Under the pieces are notes generated by a model. The model worked only from the letters and a program-made list of their open reading frames with translations. It was not told where the DNA came from and did no database searches. From NCBI RefSeq assembly GCF_015686695.1, contig NZ_JADPMR010000001.1, forward strand, positions 2,232,001-2,296,000: a stretch of 64,000 nt of DNA, read 5' to 3'. Origin of the DNA: Vibrio nitrifigilis (GTDB lineage: Bacteria; Pseudomonadota; Gammaproteobacteria; Enterobacterales; Vibrionaceae). The translations under genes and the position numbers were made by a program. Position 1 is the first letter of the stretch. Each line of letters begins with the position of its first letter. This document shows, in pieces, positions 26,179 through 34,400 of the stretch.

Positions 26179-27288
26179 ATGAAAAATTTACTGATTTTCT
26201 GCACACTACTTTTTGCTATTCCGAGCTGGGCAGCCCCAGCGCAATCAAGCAATACCCAAACCATTACTGACGTTTTAGGGCGTTCAATTACTTTAGAATT
26301 ACCTGCCAAACGCGTTGTTATTGGATTTTATGGTGAAGATTACATGGCGATCGGGGGTGAACAATCGTTCGACCATGTCGTTGGTATGTCGAAAGAGATT
26401 TGGCAAAAATGGCGACCAAAAAACTGGGCACTGTATGTGAAACACCGCCCATCATTAGCGACACTGCCAGAAGTGGGTAAAGTGGACACACAAACCTTTT
26501 CTGTTGAAAAGGTCATCAGTTTAAAACCTGACGTACTGCTATTAGCTGACTGGCAATATCAAGCACTAAAAAGTGAAATACCTCGTTTTGAAGCGGCGGG
26601 AGTTCATGTTGTCGTCGTTGATTACAATGCACAAACACTCGAACGCCATATGAAAAGTACCCAAGTCATTGGTGAACTGACAGGCCAAGTTCATCGTGCA
26701 GAGGTCATCGCCGAACAGTATAAAGTAGATACACAATTAGTGTTTGATCGATTAGCAAAAGCCAATCTACCCCAACCTAAAGTGTATGTAGAATACGGTT
26801 TCACTGGCCCACAAGAATACGGTTACACCTTCGGGGCAAACATGTGGGGACGTATGGCGATGTTAGCTGGCGGAGACAATATTGCTGCACCATTTATCAA
26901 ATGGTGGGGACATCTAAATCCGGAGCAAGTTATCGCAGCCCGACCTGATGTTATTTTCTTGACCGGTACCGAATTTGGTAAAAACGAGCAATCAACGTTA
27001 ATAGGTGAAGGCGTATCGAAGTCCGTTGCTCAACAGCGTTTAGCCGGATTTGAACAACGCATGGGCTGGGCAAGCCTGCCAGCGGTTCAAAACCATCGAA
27101 TTTACGGCATGTATCACTACGGCTCACGCTCAATTATGGATGCGAGTATGCTGCAATTTATGGCTAAAGCGATGTATCCAAAACTGTTTGCAGATATTCA
27201 TCCTGAACAGAAATATCGCGATTTTTACGCCAAATATTTACCAGTTACGCCAACCGGTACATTTATGGTGTCATTACAAGATAAGTAA
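26179..27288 (+). CDS. Periplasmic iron/siderophore-binding protein of an ABC importer
   Basis: The 369-residue protein has a cleavable signal peptide (MKNLLIFCTLLFAIPSWAAPA). It is a class III (FepB/BtuF-like) binding protein: TITDVLGRSITLELPAKRVV near 29-48, SLKPDVLLLADW near 113 and RPDVIFLTGTEF near 254 mark the two lobes joined by a helix. Several tryptophans and tyrosines near the cleft (KWWGHLNPEQ) could stack on a chelate. It is transcribed away from its permease and ATPase across a Fur box. The exact ligand is not known. Confidence 0.87.
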   Translation: MKNLLIFCTLLFAIPSWAAPAQSSNTQTITDVLGRSITLELPAKRVVIGFYGEDYMAIGGEQSFDHVVGMSKEIWQKWRPKNWALYVKHRPSLATLPEVGKVDTQTFSVEKVISLKPDVLLLADWQYQALKSEIPRFEAAGVHVVVVDYNAQTLERHMKSTQVIGELTGQVHRAEVIAEQYKVDTQLVFDRLAKANLPQPKVYVEYGFTGPQEYGYTFGANMWGRMAMLAGGDNIAAPFIKWWGHLNPEQVIAARPDVIFLTGTEFGKNEQSTLIGEGVSKSVAQQRLAGFEQRMGWASLPAVQNHRIYGMYHYGSRSIMDASMLQFMAKAMYPKLFADIHPEQKYRDFYAKYLPVTPTGTFMVSLQDK

Positions 27289-27310
27289 CGCCTTGATTAA
27301 GAAAGAATAA

Positions 27311-27342
27311 AATAAGCCAAGGCGAGAGCCTTGGCTTCATTA
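27311..27342. terminator. Bidirectional terminator between iron-binding protein and dmsC
   Basis: A 9-bp stem, agccaaggc (27315-27323) with gccttggct (27328-27336) and a gaga loop, has A-rich sequence on the left and T-rich on the right, between convergent genes. Confidence 0.85.
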
Positions 27343-27366
27343 TTCTCTACTTACTGCGTATCAGCA

Positions 27367-28146
27367 TTACATACCGATAGACCACAAATCGTAAAAGGCG
27401 ATGCGTCCCGCTAATTCAGCCACAATAAATACGACCCCGCTGCTTAAAGCCACAGGTACGATACGCTTCTTGTAACTGTAAACCGCCAAGACTAACGCCA
27501 CAGCATAGAGCGCCAATTTTGCATCGAAGAATCCCATTCCTTGCATGAGTATCTTTGGTGATGAAGCACTTAAATGCGCCATATAACTCGGAATGATTAA
27601 AAAACCCAAAGCAGCAGCGAATACGGTGATAACCATATTCAATCGAGTTGGTTGCCAAATCAGAGCCAATGCACCGCCAGCGGTAAATGCGGCCAAGATC
27701 ATTTGGTAACTGGTGAAATGAGTGTCCCATTGAGGAATCGTTATTAGCGTGTACACGCGCGGTATTAGTACAATAAGTACCACTGCTGATACTGCCGTAA
27801 TCACACGTAATAGTAGCTGTAACCCTTTCAATTTTGGGCGTAAATACATCACGGCCAAACTGATAAACAGCAAACCACCATAAACGGCACAACTCACAAT
27901 TTCGTTACTCATTGGAGAACGCCCAGTACCAAACAGGGCATTCATTGCTCTGAAGGGACGTCCTAAGTGTAATATCGCACTACCGCCCGCCAACGCAACC
28001 AGAACCAAACAAGCGACACCCATTTTGAACAAAGCCTGATCAGTGGTTGCTTTACGATTAATAAGTTGATTAATCACACTTAAAATCAATAGCCCCGCAG
28101 ATGCTTGAGCTAAAACGGTAAAGAAAACTAACGGTAACTCATGCAT
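27367..28146 (-). CDS. dmsC: DMSO reductase membrane anchor subunit
   Basis: The 259-residue protein is almost entirely hydrophobic with about eight helices, and starts ELPLVFFTVLAQASAGLLIL, typical of DmsC. It anchors the DmsAB heterodimer and oxidises menaquinol. It is slightly shorter than E. coli DmsC (287). Its start overlaps the dmsB stop by 8 bases, and it is the last gene of the operon. Confidence 0.9.
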   Translation of the reverse strand: MHELPLVFFTVLAQASAGLLILSVINQLINRKATTDQALFKMGVACLVLVALAGGSAILHLGRPFRAMNALFGTGRSPMSNEIVSCAVYGGLLFISLAVMYLRPKLKGLQLLLRVITAVSAVVLIVLIPRVYTLITIPQWDTHFTSYQMILAAFTAGGALALIWQPTRLNMVITVFAAALGFLIIPSYMAHLSASSPKILMQGMGFFDAKLALYAVALVLAVYSYKKRIVPVALSSGVVFIVAELAGRIAFYDLWSIGM

Positions 28147-28768
28147 GTTTCACTTCCTTAGGGTTTTGTAGCTCCCCTAACTGATGTTCTTTATTAGATA
28201 CGGCTTTTGGATGCGGCTTAATAATCAAGTTCGGATGAGTCAAACTTGAAGATGGCAGAGGAGCAATATCACACTCATTACCATATTTCGCACGTAGCTC
28301 ATCGATTGGGCCAAACTCAATCGCACGTTGCGGACAAGATTCCATACACACCGGGTTCAAACCTTGTTGCAGACGATCTAAACAACCATCACATTTCGAC
28401 ATCACTTTTTTCTCTTCGTCGAATTGTGGCGCACCATATGGACAGCGCATTTCACAGTAACGACAACCGATACAAACGTCTTGGTTGACCAATACAATGC
28501 CGTTATCTTCGCGTTTGTGCATAGCGCCCGTTGGGCAACCTTTTACACAAGCTGGTTCATCACAATGGTTGCATGAGATGGATGCATAATAAGCAAAGGT
28601 ATTGTTTTGCCATGCATTGCCCTGTTTTTCCCAAGTACCACCGCCATATTCATAGACGCGGCGGAACTTACGACCAACATCAATATTATTTTTATCTTTA
28701 CAACTCACCTGGCAGGTTTTACAGCCTGAACAGCGTGAAGTGTCTATGTAAAATCCTAATTGTTTCAT
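28139..28768 (-). CDS. dmsB: DMSO reductase iron-sulfur subunit
   Basis: The 209-residue protein carries four 4Fe-4S cysteine clusters, beginning DTSRCSGCKTCQVSCKDKN near 9-27, CNHCDEPACVKGCPTG near 67, CIGCRYCEMRCPYGAPQ near 98 and KCDGCLDRLQQGLNPVC near 125. They pass electrons from DmsC to DmsA. The gene follows dmsA after a 4-base gap, matching the usual dmsABC order. Confidence 0.95.
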   Translation of the reverse strand: MKQLGFYIDTSRCSGCKTCQVSCKDKNNIDVGRKFRRVYEYGGGTWEKQGNAWQNNTFAYYASISCNHCDEPACVKGCPTGAMHKREDNGIVLVNQDVCIGCRYCEMRCPYGAPQFDEEKKVMSKCDGCLDRLQQGLNPVCMESCPQRAIEFGPIDELRAKYGNECDIAPLPSSSLTHPNLIIKPHPKAVSNKEHQLGELQNPKEVKHA

Positions 28769-28772
28769 TTAC

Positions 28773-31190
28773 TTAAGCCTTCTCAATTTCTACCAGGTTA
28801 GTGTGTTGTGGGTTACCTTTTGCCAATGGAGTCAAACGATGGCTGGTGATTGCGTTAATACAAGAGCCAATATCGATACCATTTTTGTAAACCGACCAAG
28901 CACCTTCAGGCATTGCAGTCACACCAGGTAAAATACGGTGAGTCACCTTCGCTTCGATTAACACCGTGCCGCGATCATTGAATACTTTGACCATGTCGTT
29001 ATTAGCAATACCACGTTCACCCGCATCAATCGGGTTCATCCAAATTTGGTTCGGCACAGCTTCTTTCAACACACCCACACTGGCATAAGTTGAGTGGGCA
29101 TGACCTTTGGTGTGGAAACCGGATAACTGCAAAGGATATTTCTTATTCAGTTTCTTATCCCAAGGGGTATCTGGCACGGCTAGGAATTCAGGAATTGGCG
29201 GAATACGGTCACCCTCAGGAAGAATCCAGTTATCCTGTAGCTCTTGCAACGCTTCAGAGTAAATCTCAATTTTGCCCGATGGCGTACCAAGAGGATTCGC
29301 TTGTGGATTTGCATAAAACTCTGCATGCGCCGGACGTTTAGATAACGGTGATAAGTGTTGATCCAATACACCCGTGCCACGCACTTTGGCAAACGGTGGT
29401 AAGTGAGGACGTTCTTTACGCACCTGTTCGTAATGATGTTCTACCCATTGCGCTTGAGTACGGCCTTGAGTAAATTCTTGTTCGATATCCAGTTTACGCG
29501 CGATGTCAGCGCACACATCATAAGTGCTGCGACATTCCCACATTGGTGTGATGGTGTTTTCCATCGAAATCATATATTGGTGCGCCCCCGCGTGAGAGTT
29601 ACCCACCAAATCACTGGCTTCTAAGTAAGACGTTTCAGGAAGTAAGATGTCCGCAAATTTCGCAGTCGCCGTCATGTGGTTATCAATCACAATGATGGTT
29701 TCACACAGTGAATCGTCTTCCAATATTTTACGAGTACGGCTTAGTTGGCCATGTTGGTTAGCGAGCACGTTACCGGCTTGGTTAACGATCATTTTGATGC
29801 CAACGTTAAGCTTATCTGCACCCTGCAAATCATGCGTTTTTGCTGTGATCGTTTCAGGGTGAGCTATCGCATCAGTCCAAGCGTAAACAGGAATCTTAAT
29901 ACCAACTTTATTTTCTTCTTTTGGTAAATAAGGCACTTTGTATTTTGGACCGTGTGGCCAGTTACCATTGTTGGTACCTAGGCGACCGAACTGGTTTGCG
30001 ATAATGGTTAGGCTTTGAATCGCACGTACGGTTTGTTCACCATTACCATGACGTTGAGGGCCCCACCCTTGACAGATATACGCGGCTTTCGCGGTGGCGA
30101 TTTCACGTGCTAACTGTTTGATTCTTGGAGCAGGAATCCCTGAAATATCCGATGCCCAATCCGCTGTTTTTTCGATGCCATCATCGCCATTACCCAACAC
30201 ATAATCTTTGTAGCTTGCGTTTGCTTTGGCAGAAGTTGGTAATGTGTCTTTAGTAAAACCAACCGCGTATTTATTGATGTGCTCTTCATCGATCAAATCT
30301 TCTTTGATCATGGTATGCACTAAACCGGCAACTAACGCAGCATCGGCAGTCGGACGAATAGGTAACCATTCTGCGTGGCCAACTACTGTCGAGTCTGTGT
30401 ATCTAGGGTCGATCACAATGACACGAGCTTGAGATTTTTCTAATGCGCGGCGTAATTCTTCAACTTGGCCACCACCCGACATGCGAGTTTCAGACAGGTT
30501 CAATCCAAACAGGACAACAAGGTCAGAATCTTCAACTTGAGTGAAGTTTGCCCCTTCGTATTTACCAAACGTATAAGAGTTCGCTTTCGCAATTTGTGCA
30601 GTTGAATAGGTGTTGAAGTAATCTAAATAACCACCTGTGCATGTAAGAAGGCGCTGCCAAGCTGGGCGACCTTGGGTGTGGTAATACGCCCCAGTGCCGT
30701 ATTGGTAAAAAATAGCATCGCTACCATATTTGCTGCGAATACGTGCAATTTCATCGGCAATAGTTTGCGTCGCTTCTTCCCAAGAGATGCGTTTAAATTT
30801 CCCCTCACCGCGTTTACCTACCCGTTTCATTGGGTATTTCAAACGGTCTGGGTTATACACACGGAATTTGTTTGAACGACCACGAAGGCAAGGGCGAATA
30901 GTATGTTCACCGAACACACTTTCATCTGTTGGCAGTTCTGGTTGCACCTGCACAATACGGTCGTTATCAACCGTAACACGCAACGCACAACGGCTACCGC
31001 AGTTTACAAGACATGCACTGTGTTTAAACGTTAGGTTACTTTGCGACTCAACCGATTTAGCGAGCGCTTTTTTCGAAAAAGGCAAAGTCGTTAGCGTAGA
31101 AAGCAATGCGGAACCCAATCCGATCTTTCCTGAATATTCAAGTAGCGAACGTCGTGTGGTTTCGACGTTTAAGAAGGACAACTTGCTCAT
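28773..31190 (-). CDS. dmsA: DMSO reductase catalytic subunit, molybdopterin type
   Basis: The 805-residue protein begins with a twin-arginine signal (TTRRSLLEYSG, arginines 13-14). After cleavage come the Fe-S cysteines CLVNCGSRC near 60-68 and PCLRG near 99, then the molybdopterin guanine dinucleotide domains (YQYGTGAYY near 163, VIDPRYTDS near 256, CQGWGPQRH near 371, DNHMTATAKFADILLPETSYLE near 501). It reduces DMSO, and often TMAO, under anaerobic conditions. It is the first gene of dmsABC. A candidate FNR/CRP site lies 178 bases upstream. Confidence 0.93.
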   Translation of the reverse strand: MSKLSFLNVETTRRSLLEYSGKIGLGSALLSTLTTLPFSKKALAKSVESQSNLTFKHSACLVNCGSRCALRVTVDNDRIVQVQPELPTDESVFGEHTIRPCLRGRSNKFRVYNPDRLKYPMKRVGKRGEGKFKRISWEEATQTIADEIARIRSKYGSDAIFYQYGTGAYYHTQGRPAWQRLLTCTGGYLDYFNTYSTAQIAKANSYTFGKYEGANFTQVEDSDLVVLFGLNLSETRMSGGGQVEELRRALEKSQARVIVIDPRYTDSTVVGHAEWLPIRPTADAALVAGLVHTMIKEDLIDEEHINKYAVGFTKDTLPTSAKANASYKDYVLGNGDDGIEKTADWASDISGIPAPRIKQLAREIATAKAAYICQGWGPQRHGNGEQTVRAIQSLTIIANQFGRLGTNNGNWPHGPKYKVPYLPKEENKVGIKIPVYAWTDAIAHPETITAKTHDLQGADKLNVGIKMIVNQAGNVLANQHGQLSRTRKILEDDSLCETIIVIDNHMTATAKFADILLPETSYLEASDLVGNSHAGAHQYMISMENTITPMWECRSTYDVCADIARKLDIEQEFTQGRTQAQWVEHHYEQVRKERPHLPPFAKVRGTGVLDQHLSPLSKRPAHAEFYANPQANPLGTPSGKIEIYSEALQELQDNWILPEGDRIPPIPEFLAVPDTPWDKKLNKKYPLQLSGFHTKGHAHSTYASVGVLKEAVPNQIWMNPIDAGERGIANNDMVKVFNDRGTVLIEAKVTHRILPGVTAMPEGAWSVYKNGIDIGSCINAITSHRLTPLAKGNPQHTNLVEIEKA

Positions 31191-31787
31191 GGAATGCTCC
31201 AGTAATTAACTCCAAAAACATAGTGAAATCAAAGAATCAACACTATGTATGAACAGATTGTGTTTTCTAACGACAAGTTATGACATTTTGTCTTATTTTG
31301 TTTTTGTTATGAAGAAATATGAACAATCCGTATACAGATAGACTACCGATGAATAATGATAGAAATTATGATTTAGATCATTCGCGTACGAATTAAGGGG
31401 TTATTTTTTATATTTAATTGAGTTGTTGATAATTAAAATCATTTCATTATAGATTTCATATAAATATTGATGCACATAAAATTTAACGTAATGTATATAT
31501 AAAAGATATTATTGCTATAAAATATATTTATTAACCGTAAACTACTGATTTTTAAGAGTGTGTGATATTTAGGCTAAAAAGTGATTTTTATAATTAAATT
31601 GAGAACGTTCCCTTTTTTAATATTTATCACTTTATAATCAATATAAATAAAACACTCATTACTTATAAAGTAACCGCTATTAAAATATTCAATTAATAAT
31701 AATTTTATATGTTTTTTATCGAGGTAATTATAAAAACTATCAATAATGCACTTATGTCCATATTTTTATGAAATTAATAGAATATAA
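31191..31787. other. Long AT-rich intergenic region upstream of dmsA
   Basis: About 600 bases hold no supportable gene. Besides the FNR-like site there is a palindromic gaacgttc near 31605 and long A/T runs. The leader of dmsA is expected here. A small RNA cannot be excluded, but I see no sigma-70 promoter paired with a terminator. Confidence 0.45.
31368..31381 (-). promoter_or_regulatory. Candidate FNR/CRP-family binding site
   Basis: atgat-ttag-atcat is a perfect inverted repeat that matches the FNR consensus TTGAT-N4-ATCAA at 8 of 10 positions. Control of dmsABC by FNR under anaerobiosis is established in E. coli; here it is inferred. Confidence 0.5.
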
Positions 31788-31818
31788 ATAAAAAACGATA
31801 CCTAATTGAAAGTATCGT
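31788..31818 (-). terminator. Terminator of the YhcH-family gene
   Basis: Stem acgatac (31795-31801) with gtatcgt (31812-31818), followed on the minus strand by a run of T's. It lies about 58 bases after the stop. Confidence 0.75.
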
Positions 31819-31875
31819 CTATTGGGAGAACGGGGTTGAAATCAACCTTCTTTGGATCATCAATACTAAGAAATA

Positions 31876-32346
31876 TTACAAAATATCTTTATGTACTTTA
31901 ATAATGACTTTTCGTATCGGTGCCGGCGTATCACGAACAGCAACAAGTGGGCGGTGTGGTTGACCTGGATAGAACACAACAAAATCCCCAGCACCTAGCG
32001 TGATAAAACGTTCGTTTTTAAGCTGATTACTAAACGCTAAATCTTTTTCTGCAAGGAAGTCTTGTTCCAAAGCGATAAATGTTTCTGTGCTATAACCAAA
32101 CGTTTCTTCCCCTTCAAGTAGCAGTTGCACATCAAGATACTGCTGATGACATTCAGGGGTACGTTCTTTAATCAAATGCGTTTGATCATCTACTAACATG
32201 AAAAAAGCATTGTCGTCTGCCAATTCATATTTGCCGTTGGCTAACGACTCGTTAGCAAGACGAGTGGTGACTTGTTGAATCAATTTTACTAACGTTGGAG
32301 ACAGCGCGTTATGGAACGAAGGTTGTGCAATATTTCCTATAAACAT
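31876..32346 (-). CDS. YhcH/YjgK/YiaL family protein (DUF386)
   Basis: The 156-residue cupin-like protein has ANGKYELADDNAFFMLVDD near 36-54, the conserved CHQQYLDVQLLLEGEE near 65-80 and GDFVVFYPGQPHRP near 119-132 with the putative metal-binding histidines. Relatives occur with sialic acid, 2,3-diketogulonate or beta-galactosidase genes and may act on sugars, but the reaction is not settled. The second ATG (32346) is favoured because an AGGA box is at the right distance from it. No sugar operon adjoins the gene here. Confidence 0.82.
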   Translation of the reverse strand: MFIGNIAQPSFHNALSPTLVKLIQQVTTRLANESLANGKYELADDNAFFMLVDDQTHLIKERTPECHQQYLDVQLLLEGEETFGYSTETFIALEQDFLAEKDLAFSNQLKNERFITLGAGDFVVFYPGQPHRPLVAVRDTPAPIRKVIIKVHKDIL

Positions 32347-32491
32347 GAGCATATTCCTATGGTTAAGTTGGAATACATCATAAACCTATCAAGGTAATTT
32401 GCGACAGGATCAAGTCAAAAACGAGTGTAAGATAATACATTTTCATCAGGCAGCATGTCTAAATCTCACCCGAAGGGCTATAGACATGCTG

Positions 32492-34396
32492 TTAATCGTC
32501 TGGCAGAACTAACGTCATGGTTTGCGGTATATTGATCACAAAGGTCGTTCCTTTGCCTAATTCCGAGTCTACTTTTATCGAGCCATTTAAGGTACGCGTA
32601 ACCCATTGATGTACAAAATGCATTCCCAACCCAGTACTCCCTTGGGACCGCTTACTTGTCACGAAAGGTTCGAATATTTTAGCGGCAATATCACTGTGCA
32701 TTCCTTTACCATTATCAGCAACTTGTAAAATGACTCGCTCATTTTGACAAGTTGCACTAATGGTTACTTTCCCGCCTATTTCAGGTTCAAAAGCATGCAC
32801 GATAGCGTTAACCACTAAATTTTGTAGAACCTGAGAGATGATGCCGGGAATACCCATCATCTCGATACTTTCGCTATGAAGGTCTATGTCGACATTAGCC
32901 ACTTTTAAACGATGGTGTAACGTTTTTATGAGGTCATCGATAACTTGTTCGACATTGAAGGCAACAATATCTTCTCTGGCTCTGTCGATCGCTAACCGTT
33001 TAAAACTTCGAATGAGTTGCGCGGCTCTTTGTTGATTACTTTCAACAAGCTCTAAGCCCTCTTTAGTTGACTCAATATAATTTTGTAACTCTTTCTTGGT
33101 CAGCCCCGTAACAAAAGACTCAGATAACGCGTTATGCTCTTTTTTGATGGTTGATGATGCCATTATTGCCGCGCCTAACGGGGTATTAAGCTCATGAGCC
33201 ACACCTGCCACCATCATTCCTAATGCAGACAATTTTACCGACTCTATTAAATCATCTTGTAAAAGCTGCTGTTGAGTTAACAACTTTCGGGTCGATTCTG
33301 CAGATTGTTCTAACAGAATTTTATCGTCGGCCAATTTGTGATTCACCTGAATCAACTGCATACTCATTTTCCGTTCACGAGAAATCGCCCAACTTGAACA
33401 AAAGAACAGCAGAACGCTTAAACTTATCGAAGGTATCGCAATGCTCATCTTCTGATCGTTAATAATGCTTTTTGGCGTATTGGCAATAAAGCACAACTTC
33501 GAATTCTGGGTGTCTTTATTGTAATAGAATCCCCGAGAGACATCAGTACACTTGTAAGTAACTAAACCAGAGGGGACTTCAATACTTTTCATTTCATTTA
33601 ATCGTTGTATCTGCTGCCAAACCGTAGGATTAATGATCTGAATGTTTTTACTTTTATTGTCTAAATCATACCCCCACTCATAAGATCTGTTTGGGTGCAT
33701 CACCCAGTAACCACGCTTATCGACGATCTGTAGTTGCACTTTTTCATTATTAAATTCACGCAAAGAGTTCAGTAATGCGCCAATATCGTAATTGAGAATA
33801 AATAAACCAGATCTTAAATGCTCATCAGCATCCGTTCTTAACGTGACACGAATCGTCGGCCGGTAAGGTATTTCAATTTTGCCATGTTCAATATTAAGAT
33901 CTAACGCGGACAGATAAACATCACCTTTATCTGCTGCTATACCCTCCGAAAAATAATAGCGGTTACTTTTATCCTGAAGATTCTTCTCATCAATGACGAT
34001 GGCATCACCACCTTTCCCATCAACCCTGACTTGTTCTTTACCTTGCTTGTCTAACCATCGAACCTGCATCAATGGCTCATAGGTTTTAATAAACGAAACA
34101 AAGGTTTTCTCTGCCAGCTCTCTATTTAATGGCGAATTAAGCTTTAATGAAGACTGCATGGAAGGCGTATCATGAAGAAGGTTAATTGTATCTTCCATAC
34201 TCTTTATTTCATGACTAAAAATCACCAGTGATTGCGTAATATCTTTTTGTTGAACCTGAATAATACTATCAAGATATTTGTTGACGTTGATGGTATAAAT
34301 CGTCCACCCAAGAATAACGCTCCCCATCATTCCTAAAATAAAAAGAATTAAGGTATAGCTTCGCGTATACGGTTTTGATAACTCATCAACTTGCAT
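32492..34396 (-). CDS. Membrane sensor histidine kinase with periplasmic dCache-like domain
   Basis: The 634-residue kinase has transmembrane segments at about 15-36 and 317-338, with a periplasmic region of about 280 residues between them. Blocks such as RWLDKQGKEQVRVDGKGG near 113 and YFSEGIAADKGDVYLSALDLN near 148 look like a double-Cache ligand-binding domain. A dimerisation domain follows with the phosphorylated His401 in GVAHELNTP, then an ATPase domain with VADNGKGM and GSTGLGMHFVHQW. It lies 4 bases after the receiver-EAL gene, so the two probably form a cognate pair. The signal is unknown; small organic acids or amino acids are usual for such domains. Confidence 0.88.
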   Translation of the reverse strand: MQVDELSKPYTRSYTLILFILGMMGSVILGWTIYTINVNKYLDSIIQVQQKDITQSLVIFSHEIKSMEDTINLLHDTPSMQSSLKLNSPLNRELAEKTFVSFIKTYEPLMQVRWLDKQGKEQVRVDGKGGDAIVIDEKNLQDKSNRYYFSEGIAADKGDVYLSALDLNIEHGKIEIPYRPTIRVTLRTDADEHLRSGLFILNYDIGALLNSLREFNNEKVQLQIVDKRGYWVMHPNRSYEWGYDLDNKSKNIQIINPTVWQQIQRLNEMKSIEVPSGLVTYKCTDVSRGFYYNKDTQNSKLCFIANTPKSIINDQKMSIAIPSISLSVLLFFCSSWAISRERKMSMQLIQVNHKLADDKILLEQSAESTRKLLTQQQLLQDDLIESVKLSALGMMVAGVAHELNTPLGAAIMASSTIKKEHNALSESFVTGLTKKELQNYIESTKEGLELVESNQQRAAQLIRSFKRLAIDRAREDIVAFNVEQVIDDLIKTLHHRLKVANVDIDLHSESIEMMGIPGIISQVLQNLVVNAIVHAFEPEIGGKVTISATCQNERVILQVADNGKGMHSDIAAKIFEPFVTSKRSQGSTGLGMHFVHQWVTRTLNGSIKVDSELGKGTTFVINIPQTMTLVLPDD

Positions 34397-34400
34397 GATG

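Noticed and set aside
27416..27892. 158-residue minus-strand frame inside dmsC
   Set aside because: It is an alternate phase of the well-supported membrane subunit and has no membrane or domain pattern of its own.
30730..31209. 159-residue plus-strand frame antisense to the dmsA start
   Set aside because: It shadows the twin-arginine and Fe-S region of dmsA and contains no known motif.
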